A DNA stretch of 38,236 nt from Gemmatimonadota bacterium (GTDB lineage: Bacteria; Latescibacterota; UBA2968). The notes beneath the pieces were generated by a model. The model had not been told where the DNA came from and searched no databases. It saw only the letters and a program-made list of their open reading frames with translations. Each line of letters begins with the position of its first letter. Within the stretch, counting starts at the first letter, position 1. The translations under genes and the position numbers were made by a program. Shown here piece by piece: positions 23,901 to 31,422 of this stretch. The DNA lies in NCBI GenBank assembly GCA_028874765.1, contig JAPPIE010000139.1:1-38236 (forward strand). The letters run 5' to 3'.

Positions 23901-25855
23901 TGAGTCTGGCTTTTGATACATCTGTTGCGATTCAGTCAGCTGGTCGGGGCGTGACCGCCCGCGCTGTATTGCTGGGCCTGGCGCTGGTCTGTGCAGAGAT
24001 CGCGGTGATTACATTTTCCGAGCCGGTGGCGCGGTCATCGTCTATGAACGTGAGCCACTTTCCCGTGGGATTTTTCATGTGGTTTGTGGTTGTGGTTTTG
24101 GGTTTGAACCCGCTTTTGAAATGGATTTATCCGGGGTATATGCTCTCGCGTTCAGAGCTTTTGACTGTTGCTGCGATGGGATTGATTGGGGCACATATTC
24201 CCGGTAGCGGTCTTTTGGGATTTTTCCTGGGAGTGCTGGCTGCGCCTTATTATTTTGCCTCGCCAGAGAATCAATGGGAAACTCTGTTGCATCCGACTAT
24301 TCCCTCGTGGTTGGCGCCTTTGAATGAGCGCGGTGCCATGCAGGGGTTTTTTGAGGGGCTACCTTCAGACTCAGTACCGTGGTCGGTCTGGATTATGCCG
24401 TTATTCTGGTGGATGTGTTTGATCGGGGTGCTGACTTTTGTGCTGCTGTGTATGGCGGTGATGCTGAGAAAGCAATGGGTGGAAAACGAGCGTCTGGTTT
24501 ATCCCCTGATTTCACCGGTGTCCGATCTGATTGAAGATGACGGCGTGGGGGGAATACTGTCTGGTCTGATGCAGAACAAGCTGTTCTGGTTCGGATTTGT
24601 TTTGGGTTTTGGCCTTTTGGCATGGAATTTTGTGTGGTATTTCTGGGATGCCTGGCCCCGTATCAACTTTTTTGGGCGCAAAGATTTGGTATTTATCGAC
24701 GGGTTCCCCGCGATGACCAACCGGGTCAATTTGTACATTATCGGGTTTGGTTATTTTGCCAATCTGGATGTGTTGTTTAGCCTCTGGTTTTTTTATCTGG
24801 TTTATTGGGCGCAGAACGGGATTTTCAACCGCATTGGTCTGGATTTGGGACCGGGAACGGGTGCGGCGAGTGCATGGGAAAATCTGGGGGCGTTGTTCGC
24901 GCTGGTCTGGTGGGCATTGTGGACAGCGAGGCATCATCTGCGGGATGTGGTGAGAAAAGCGATCAATACTAAGTACGGGGTGGATGATTCGGGGGAAATG
25001 GTGTCTTACCGCACAGCTGTATTGGGGGTGGTTCTGGGGTCGGGATTTTGTTTGTTGTGGCTGTGTATGGCCGGGATTGAGTGGTACATCGGGGTTTTGT
25101 TTTTGCTCGCGCTCTACGGGGTGTGTTTGGGGCTGGCAAAGGTGGTGTGTGAGAGTGGTTTGCTCTATCTGGCATGGGGAGTGAGTCCGCAGACATTGGT
25201 GACCAATTGTTTGGGGTCGGTGTCTATGGCGGGGGGTACGATTACGACGCTGGCATTTACAGAGGGGCTATTTTTCCACGGCAAGGGCCTGTTTATGTCG
25301 TCTCTGGCCAATAGCGCGAAGATGGGTGATCTGGCCGGTACCGATCAGAGGCGGCTGGGAAAGAGCATGGGGTTGGCACTGCTGGTGGGTATTCCCCTGT
25401 GTATTTATTTGAGTTTGGGATGGGGCTATGAACAGGGCGCGTACAATTTTGGGGGGTTTCCATTTCGCTATGGCCGCGATAGTGTGTTTGCGCGGGCTGT
25501 GAGCATGATGCAAAGTCCTCAGGGACCTGCGTCGTCTCGTCTCATATTTTTCGGGGTTGGCGTGGTGGGTATGACGGTGTTGACGGTGTTGCGCTACCGC
25601 TTGCCCTGGTGGCCGTTGCATCCGATTGGGTTTGCAGTGGGGGGAAGCGGTCGCGCTACGAAATCGACGTGGTCTATTTTTATTGCCTGGGCGTGTAAGT
25701 TTTTAATTGTGAAAATTGGCGGTGTGACGCTTTATCGGCGGTATCGCCCGTTGTTTACGGGATTGCTTTCGGGATATTCGCTGGGGGTTGGTGTGTCGTT
25801 TGCTGTGGATGTGTTGTGGTTTATGGGACGAGGGCATTGGATTCATTTGTATTGA
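23900..25855 (+). CDS. DUF6785/DUF6784-type polytopic membrane protein, paralogue 2
   Basis: 651 residues with about a dozen hydrophobic segments. It is paralogous to the protein at 1520-3481 along its whole length: APYYFASPENQW matches APAHYASPENRM, MPLFWWMCLIGVL matches RPLFWWLMACLSL, RKQWVENERLVYPL matches YKQWHEKERLVFPM, WWPLHPIGFA matches WWPFHPAAIA, and GGVTLYRRYRPLFTG matches GGVSLYRRSLPFWYG. The charged ExERLVxP loop and HP motif are the best candidates for functional residues. Family function is not established; transport is inferred from topology. Its start overlaps the upstream stop by one base, and the TPR gene follows 12 nt after its own stop. Confidence 0.75.
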   Translation: MSLAFDTSVAIQSAGRGVTARAVLLGLALVCAEIAVITFSEPVARSSSMNVSHFPVGFFMWFVVVVLGLNPLLKWIYPGYMLSRSELLTVAAMGLIGAHIPGSGLLGFFLGVLAAPYYFASPENQWETLLHPTIPSWLAPLNERGAMQGFFEGLPSDSVPWSVWIMPLFWWMCLIGVLTFVLLCMAVMLRKQWVENERLVYPLISPVSDLIEDDGVGGILSGLMQNKLFWFGFVLGFGLLAWNFVWYFWDAWPRINFFGRKDLVFIDGFPAMTNRVNLYIIGFGYFANLDVLFSLWFFYLVYWAQNGIFNRIGLDLGPGTGAASAWENLGALFALVWWALWTARHHLRDVVRKAINTKYGVDDSGEMVSYRTAVLGVVLGSGFCLLWLCMAGIEWYIGVLFLLALYGVCLGLAKVVCESGLLYLAWGVSPQTLVTNCLGSVSMAGGTITTLAFTEGLFFHGKGLFMSSLANSAKMGDLAGTDQRRLGKSMGLALLVGIPLCIYLSLGWGYEQGAYNFGGFPFRYGRDSVFARAVSMMQSPQGPASSRLIFFGVGVVGMTVLTVLRYRLPWWPLHPIGFAVGGSGRATKSTWSIFIAWACKFLIVKIGGVTLYRRYRPLFTGLLSGYSLGVGVSFAVDVLWFMGRGHWIHLY

Positions 25856-25867
25856 GGAGGAGCGATT

Positions 25868-27352
25868 TTGAAAAGATTTGGTTATGGGATAATGGCGTGG
25901 ATGCTATTTGTCTCAAATGTTGAGCCATCACAGATGGACTCGGTGCTGGTCGATATTATCAAGGGCAATTATTACGGGGCAATGGTGCGGTGCGAGGATG
26001 TGATAGCAGCCGATTCGACAGCGGCGGATGCGTACCGATTTTTGGGATGGCTTCAGATTGTGACGAGGCAGGGCGATTTGCAAGAGGTCGGGGAGAATTT
26101 GCAGCGGGCCATTCATCTTAAAGAGGATGCGGGAGCCCATAACGATCTCGGGGTGGTGTATTTTTTTCAGCGCAACTACAGCCCGGCGATTGAGGCATTC
26201 AGGCAGGCGGTCGCGCTAAGACCCGATGAGACAATGTTTTACCGAAATCTGGGTTTTGTGGCTGAATTGGCGGGGGCGTATTCCGATGCGGAATCGGCGT
26301 TTCAGGCTGTTTTAGAGCGAGACCCGACGGATGATCTGGCGGTTTACGGATATGGTCTTGCGCTGGTCAGGCAAGCGCGTCACGACGAGGCGCTGGAGGC
26401 ATTTCAAAAGGCTGTCCACATGTTTTCGGATCGCAAAGAGGCGCATTTAGAAATTGGACAACTCATGATGATGCACGGCAAGTATGCGTCTGCTATATCT
26501 GCGTACAAACGGGCGACAAAAATCGATTTTGAAGATCCCAAAGGTCATTATGGATTGGCACAGGCTTATCAGGTATCGGGCGATTCACTATCGGCGCGAC
26601 ATGCGTGGGAGGCGTTTAAGTTTTTTGACGAGCGCCACCGGCACGCGGTTCGAGATCAGTATGTGTTGCCTGTGCGATTTGATAAGGTAGCTGATTTGCT
26701 GGATTTTGGAGACAGGTTTGTGAGATTGGGGCATCACGATAAGGCTATAGAGGTTTATAGAAAAGCGGTCGCTCTGGTAGAAGATCCGGATTTGCCGTGG
26801 CGGTTTAGTCCGGAGGTCCCCGTGGTGTATCTGGCTCTGGGACAGTCCTATCAGGCGTTGGGCGAGGTAGAGCGGGCGCGGCGGTCTTATGACGCGGCTT
26901 TTGCGCTGGGTGAAGGGGGCATGGTATCTGACGAGGCATTGAGACACAGGGCAGATATGTTTTTGTGTGCCGATGGGTTGTCGCGCGATGTGGTGGAGGG
27001 ATATGAGCGGATTGTGGCTATGGATCCAATTGCTTATGCCGCGTTCTATATTTACGATCAGATTGGCCAGGCACAGGCGAAGACGGGACATTTGAATAAG
27101 TGTATTTCGACATATCAGACCAGAGCAGATCAGGTTGCGTATTCTGCGGGATTGTTGGTGCGATTGGGTGTGGCACATGCGGTGGTGGGAGATATGGACT
27201 CGGCAAGGGCGTTGTACGATCAAGTGATTGAGGGGGCAGAAGATCCGCGCGAATTGTATCTCCAGTTGTCGGTTCTCTATGGTCGGGCGGGACGGAAAGC
27301 AGAGGCCGAGGCGATGAAGGCTAAAGCATCCGCAGAAAAAAAACGCGAATGA
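25868..27352 (+). CDS. TPR-repeat exported protein
   Basis: 494 residues starting at a TTG at 25868, chosen because GAGGAGG lies 7-8 nt upstream and the frame then gives a Lys-Arg signal-peptide start; the first internal ATG is nearer the middle of the hydrophobic segment. TPR units run through most of the protein, for example NDLGVVYFFQRNYSPAIEAFRQAVALRPDETMFYRNLGFVAELAGAYSDAESAFQAVLERDPTDD (about 95-160), HLEIGQLMMMHGKYASAISAYKRATKIDFEDP and VYLALGQSYQALGEVERARRSYDAAFALG. There is no enzymatic domain, so it is probably a scaffold for the neighbouring envelope proteins. A structured intergenic element begins 3 nt after its stop. Confidence 0.85.
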   Translation: MKRFGYGIMAWMLFVSNVEPSQMDSVLVDIIKGNYYGAMVRCEDVIAADSTAADAYRFLGWLQIVTRQGDLQEVGENLQRAIHLKEDAGAHNDLGVVYFFQRNYSPAIEAFRQAVALRPDETMFYRNLGFVAELAGAYSDAESAFQAVLERDPTDDLAVYGYGLALVRQARHDEALEAFQKAVHMFSDRKEAHLEIGQLMMMHGKYASAISAYKRATKIDFEDPKGHYGLAQAYQVSGDSLSARHAWEAFKFFDERHRHAVRDQYVLPVRFDKVADLLDFGDRFVRLGHHDKAIEVYRKAVALVEDPDLPWRFSPEVPVVYLALGQSYQALGEVERARRSYDAAFALGEGGMVSDEALRHRADMFLCADGLSRDVVEGYERIVAMDPIAYAAFYIYDQIGQAQAKTGHLNKCISTYQTRADQVAYSAGLLVRLGVAHAVVGDMDSARALYDQVIEGAEDPRELYLQLSVLYGRAGRKAEAEAMKAKASAEKKRE

Positions 27353-27354
27353 GC

Positions 27355-27419
27355 GGTGTACAACTGGCCGGTGAACGAGCCTGAAAAGCGGCTCGTTGTA
27401 CACCATCCCCAGGCCAGTT
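27355..27419 (+). promoter_or_regulatory. Structured leader element with competing stems before CRTAC1-like gene
   Basis: GGCTCGTTGTACACC (27390-27404) can pair with ACGAGCC (27375-27381) and, past a 10-nt bulge, with GGTGTACAAC (27355-27364). Alternatively AACTGGCC (27362-27369) pairs perfectly with GGCCAGTT (27412-27419) around the inner stem. The two outer pairings share 27362-27364 and cannot form fully at once. No T tract follows. It may be a switch-like leader, a read-through or processing element, or a small palindromic insertion. Confidence 0.5.
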
Positions 27420-27488
27420 CATTTGAGCGTTTTCGCAGATAAACGCAGATGAGTGTAGCTATACTTTCGCAATTGGATGGGGGTATTA

Positions 27489-29090
27489 ATGATTAGAGTC
27501 ATTGGCATTCTTTTTTTGCTTTTATGTTCGGGTTCTGTTGCCGCAGAGCAATTTGTAGAGGTCGCAGAAGCGTCTGGTATATCGTTTGTGCATCGGACTG
27601 GCGCGCAGGGAAATTGGCATTATTTGGAGACCATGGGGTCGGGCTGTGTGGTGTTTGATGCGGATGGGGATGGCGATCTGGATTTGTATTTTGTCAATGG
27701 AGAACACGGGCAGACGGGTGGTGAGAATGCGTTGTACAGAAATGATGGCGGGTTTCGTTTTTCGGCTGTGCCGGGTGCGCCTGGGGTGGGGTATGGGATG
27801 GGGTGTGCGGTTGGGGATTATGACAATGATGGCGATCTGGATCTTTATACGACGGGTTATGATGCCAATGTGCTGTATCAGAACGATGGCCGTGGCGGTT
27901 TTGCTGAAAAGAAGGCGGGGGTGGAGGGTGGAGGGTGGTCTACTGGTGCCACCTTTTTTGATGCGGATGGAGATGGCGATCTGGATTTGTATGTGGTGCG
28001 CTATTTGACGTATGATGTGAAAACCGAGCCGCATTGCGAGCGGGTGGGTGTTCGCACGTATTGTGATCCCGGCTATTTTGAGGGTGCGCCGGATTTGCTT
28101 TATCGGAATGAGGGGAATGGACTATTTACGGATGTTTCCTTTGAGGCGGGTGTGGCAGATTCTTCGGGCAAAGGACTTGGGGTGGTGAGTCTGGATTACG
28201 ACGGGGATGGAGATACCGATCTCTATGTGGTGAATGATACGACGCCAAATTTTTTGTACCGCAATGTGGGGGGACGGTTTGAGAATGTGGGTGTAGAGGC
28301 GGGTGTGGCGTTTAATGCACAGGGTCGGACGCAGGCGGGGATGGGGGTCGATGTGGGGGATGTAGATGGGGACGGACGATCAGATATTTTTGTGACGAAT
28401 TTTTCCTACGAGACCAATGCGATTTATCAAAGTATGGCGGGTGGTTTTTTTTCAGAGGTCAGCGCGCTAACCGGGATTGCTGGCGCGTCTCTGCTGCCTC
28501 TGGGTTTTGGTACTCATTTTTTTGATTATGACAACGATGGCGATCTGGATCTATTTGTGGCAAATGGACATATTTTCCCGAATGTAAAGGCGTTTTCCAG
28601 GGCGGAATCCTATTTACAGGCGGATCAAATATTTCGCAATGCGGACGGGCGGTTTGAGGTGGTCAATGCGGGCGTTGAAACACCAGGGGTGAGTCGCGGA
28701 TCGGCGATTGGCGATCTGGATGGGGATGGCGATCTGGATCTGGTGGTACTGCATTCGGGACAGCGTGCGCGGGTGTTCCGCAATGAATTTGAGAACTCGG
28801 GACACTGGATCATTGTAAAACTGGTAGGGGGAGGTATGCAGGGAGAGGAACATGGGTTTTCAAATAGGGATGGGATTGGGGCGGTGGTGCATGTGAGCGC
28901 GGGGGGAAAGATCCAGGTGCGCGAGGTTCGGAGTCAGTCGAGCTATTTGTCTGCGAGCGATTTGCGGCTTCATTTTGGGCTGGGCAATGCGCGTCGCGTG
29001 GATCGAATTGAGGTGCGCTGGGTGAGTGGGCGCGTGCAGGTGTTGGAAGATGTTGGGGTGGACCGCGTTGTGGTTGTGGAAGAAAATTGA
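27489..29090 (+). CDS. CRTAC1-like FG-GAP/VCBS beta-propeller with ASPIC/UnbV domain
   Basis: 533 residues from the ATG at 27489, which has GGGGG about 5 nt upstream; an in-frame ATG at 27477 would add four residues. Signal peptide about 1-19 (SVAAE). Seven calcium-loop repeats are visible, as FDADGDGDLDLY (twice), YDNDGDLDLY, YDGDGDTDLY, DVDGDGRSDIF, YDNDGDLDLF and DLDGDGDLDLV, giving a seven-bladed integrin-alpha-like propeller. The last 70 residues (DGIGAVVHVSAGGKIQVREVRSQSSYLS to LHFGLGNARRVDRIEVRW) are the ASPIC/UnbV domain. The DNA of the loops is almost the same (GATGGCGATCTGGAT recurs). Such proteins often occur beside multihaem-TPR genes, as here; they are thought to bind at the surface, with no known reaction. 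Confidence 0.92.
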   Translation: MIRVIGILFLLLCSGSVAAEQFVEVAEASGISFVHRTGAQGNWHYLETMGSGCVVFDADGDGDLDLYFVNGEHGQTGGENALYRNDGGFRFSAVPGAPGVGYGMGCAVGDYDNDGDLDLYTTGYDANVLYQNDGRGGFAEKKAGVEGGGWSTGATFFDADGDGDLDLYVVRYLTYDVKTEPHCERVGVRTYCDPGYFEGAPDLLYRNEGNGLFTDVSFEAGVADSSGKGLGVVSLDYDGDGDTDLYVVNDTTPNFLYRNVGGRFENVGVEAGVAFNAQGRTQAGMGVDVGDVDGDGRSDIFVTNFSYETNAIYQSMAGGFFSEVSALTGIAGASLLPLGFGTHFFDYDNDGDLDLFVANGHIFPNVKAFSRAESYLQADQIFRNADGRFEVVNAGVETPGVSRGSAIGDLDGDGDLDLVVLHSGQRARVFRNEFENSGHWIIVKLVGGGMQGEEHGFSNRDGIGAVVHVSAGGKIQVREVRSQSSYLSASDLRLHFGLGNARRVDRIEVRWVSGRVQVLEDVGVDRVVVVEEN

Positions 29091-29112
29091 TGTATTTAAC
29101 AGGAGGCCGAGT

Positions 29113-30417
29113 ATGGGTGAAGCACAGAGAGATGCGCGGTTGCTGTGGGAACTGGATGTGGACGGTGTTGGCGGGCAGATGGTTGTGGCGGATGTGAATG
29201 GCGATGGAAAGCAGGAGTTTTTGTTGCGGCAGAGTCCGGGGCAGTTGAAGTCGGATCTCTATATTGAGCGGGGATGGAATACGGATGAGGAACGGCATTT
29301 GTTCTGCATTACGGCAATTGACCAGGAGGGCAACCAGCTATGGCAGGTGGGGGAGCCGCATCGGGGTACAGATCCGTACTGCGCGCATGGGGGCAATGAT
29401 TTTCTTACCGCGGATGTGGATGGCGATGGGAAGGCGGAGGTGGTTTCGGTTGTGTGGGATGTGCTGACGGTTTTTGACGGGGAAACGGGCGAGGTGCAAG
29501 CGAAGAAGAAGCTGCCAGCAGATAATTTTTCTCAGGTGAAGGCCGGAAATTTGAAGGGCGATCCGACGCGGCAGCAACTCGTTGTGAAAGTCAATGATGG
29601 TGCTTATCCGCCTTATGAATACGGCAATCCGACTTATGTTCTGGATAGCGATTTGTCGGAGTTGTGGATGACGCCGCATTATCACGGGGCAGGGCATGCG
29701 CCGGTTTTGATCGATGTGGATGGCGATGGGTGCGACGAGATGTTGATCGGGTATAATCTGGTGGATAGCGATGGGACTTTGTTGTGGTCGATTCCAGTGG
29801 AGAATGCCACGAAAGAGCATGCGGATAATATCAATCCGGTGGATTTCAATGGGGATGGCGAGATTGAGATTGCGTATTCGGGCAGCAAGGATTTTTTTGT
29901 GGCGAATATGCAGGGCGAGGTAATCTGGAGACGCCCTCATGAGCATTCGCAGAATACGACGGTGGGGCGTTTTCGCAGTGATATAGATGGGCAGACGATG
30001 ATTTTGAACGAAAAGTGGATTGGGATGACGTGTTATACCCCCGATGGACAGGCATTGTGGCAAAAAGCCGGTGTGGGATATGCCCAACATGCTGTGCGCG
30101 GCTGGCGAGATGACGGACTGGATCTGGTGATTTATGCCCCGGCTTTAAAGAGGCAACAAGAGGATGTGCCTTATGATAGCGAGCCGGAAGATACACATCT
30201 TTACTGGCCGTTTCTGATGGATGGCGATGGCAACCGGGTGATGGAATTTCCCTTTCGAGAGGATTTCAAACAGCCCAAACAGCGCATCCGGGGATTTCGT
30301 GCGTACGATTACGGGATTGGATATGGCGCGATGGTGTTGGATCTGGATGGGGACGGAAGAGATGAGGTGCTGATTTATGACCGGCGGAAGATTCTGGTAT
30401 ATGGCGCGCCAGCATAA
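29113..30417 (+). CDS. FG-GAP beta-propeller resembling PL11 rhamnogalacturonan lyase
   Basis: 434 residues from the ATG at 29113, with AGGAGG at 29101-29106; the longer GTG frame lies inside the previous gene. No signal peptide is seen, so it appears cytoplasmic. Calcium-type loops occur at 27-35 (DVNGDGKQE), 101-109 (DVDGDGKAE), 201-209 (DVDGDGCDE), 244-252 (DFNGDGEIE) and near 412 (DLDGDGRDE). The order DVDGDGCDEMLIGYNLVDSDGTLLWS, then EHADNINPVDFNGDGEIEI, resembles the PL11 propeller as I remember it. I cannot confirm the catalytic residues. An enzyme acting on rhamnogalacturonan fragments would fit the PL22 lyase elsewhere in the window; a non-catalytic propeller is the alternative. Confidence 0.65.
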   Translation: MGEAQRDARLLWELDVDGVGGQMVVADVNGDGKQEFLLRQSPGQLKSDLYIERGWNTDEERHLFCITAIDQEGNQLWQVGEPHRGTDPYCAHGGNDFLTADVDGDGKAEVVSVVWDVLTVFDGETGEVQAKKKLPADNFSQVKAGNLKGDPTRQQLVVKVNDGAYPPYEYGNPTYVLDSDLSELWMTPHYHGAGHAPVLIDVDGDGCDEMLIGYNLVDSDGTLLWSIPVENATKEHADNINPVDFNGDGEIEIAYSGSKDFFVANMQGEVIWRRPHEHSQNTTVGRFRSDIDGQTMILNEKWIGMTCYTPDGQALWQKAGVGYAQHAVRGWRDDGLDLVIYAPALKRQQEDVPYDSEPEDTHLYWPFLMDGDGNRVMEFPFREDFKQPKQRIRGFRAYDYGIGYGAMVLDLDGDGRDEVLIYDRRKILVYGAPA

Positions 30418-30442
30418 GCACTAATCATGTAGGAGGTGTGCT

Positions 30443-31405
30443 GTGAGGAATCAGTGGATATTATATCTTCTGTTTTTTTCTCTGCTTCATTGTGCGGGGA
30501 ACACCGATCTGCTGGATTCCGATTATTCAACTGTTGAGGGCCGCATTGCGTTTGTGGGACCGGGAGATTTTACATCATTCAAAATTTTTGTGATGCGTCC
30601 CGATGGCAAAGGTTTGATTAGGCTTACGAGCGAGCAGGGGGGCTATACCAATCCCTCCTGGTCTCCGAATGCGCGGCGCGTTGCATTTGCTTCAAACCGG
30701 GATGCCGTCGGGAATTTCGATATTTATATTTTTAATCTGAAGGATGGAGACATACAGAAGGTGGTTGATTTGCCCGGTCCCGACCTCGGTCCAGTCTGGT
30801 CTCCCGGTGGTGGAAAGATCGCTTTTCAGGCGCAGAAGGATAATAGGGATAGATGGGATATCTACACGGTCAACCTGAATGGGACAGGATTGCAAAATCT
30901 AACAAATTCTCCCAGTAGTGATGAAGCACCGGACTGGTCACCCGATGGACGCAGAATTGCTTTTCAATCGCGCCAGGGGAACAATATCGACATTTTGATC
31001 ATGGATTCAGATGGTTCTAACCGGGTCAGACTTACGGATTTCGATGGTGTTCAGAATATTCATCCAGCCTGGTCGCCAGATGGAACACGCATTGCATTTG
31101 CATCAAATCGGCATCAACCACAGGTGCGAAATCAGTTTCCGGAATGCGAGATTTATACTATGGATTCCGGTGGGGCTATGGTGCGACGGTTGACCCTGGG
31201 TGCGAGTTCTACAGTGGCTTTTTTTTCTCCTACCTGGTCGCCCGACGGTCAAAGGATTGCGTTTGAAGTGCGACGAACCCTTGAGAGACAGGGTGGCCTG
31301 GAACACAGGTTGATGATGATAAATTCCGATGGCACAGATTTGCATGAAGTTTCTGTGGATATGGAGGTCTCTGCGCCTCACTGGTCGCCGAGGCAAACCG
31401 AGTAG
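30443..31405 (+). CDS. TolB-like PD40 beta-propeller, exported
   Basis: 320 residues from a GTG at 30443, preceded by AGGAGGTG with normal spacing. The N-terminus WILYLLFFSLLHCAG is a signal peptide, with a Cys at residue 17 that may be lipidated although His at -1 is unusual. Six PD40/WD40-like repeats are marked by WSPNARR, WSPGGGK, WSPDGRR, WSPDGTR, WSPDGQR and WSPRQTE, each followed by a strand of the IAFxS type, which makes a six-bladed propeller like the C-terminal half of TolB. There is no TolB N-terminal domain or protease domain. It lies 25 nt after the PL11-like gene. Its ribosome binding site and signal-peptide DNA closely match those of the TlpA-like gene at 33754. Confidence 0.88.
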   Translation: MRNQWILYLLFFSLLHCAGNTDLLDSDYSTVEGRIAFVGPGDFTSFKIFVMRPDGKGLIRLTSEQGGYTNPSWSPNARRVAFASNRDAVGNFDIYIFNLKDGDIQKVVDLPGPDLGPVWSPGGGKIAFQAQKDNRDRWDIYTVNLNGTGLQNLTNSPSSDEAPDWSPDGRRIAFQSRQGNNIDILIMDSDGSNRVRLTDFDGVQNIHPAWSPDGTRIAFASNRHQPQVRNQFPECEIYTMDSGGAMVRRLTLGASSTVAFFSPTWSPDGQRIAFEVRRTLERQGGLEHRLMMINSDGTDLHEVSVDMEVSAPHWSPRQTE

Positions 31406-31422
31406 AAGGGAAGTGGAGGATA

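Noticed and set aside
27434-27453. Tandem CGCAGAT units as a minisatellite or CRISPR-like array
   Set aside because: Only two 10-nt units are present with no spacers; kept only as part of the structured-gap finding.
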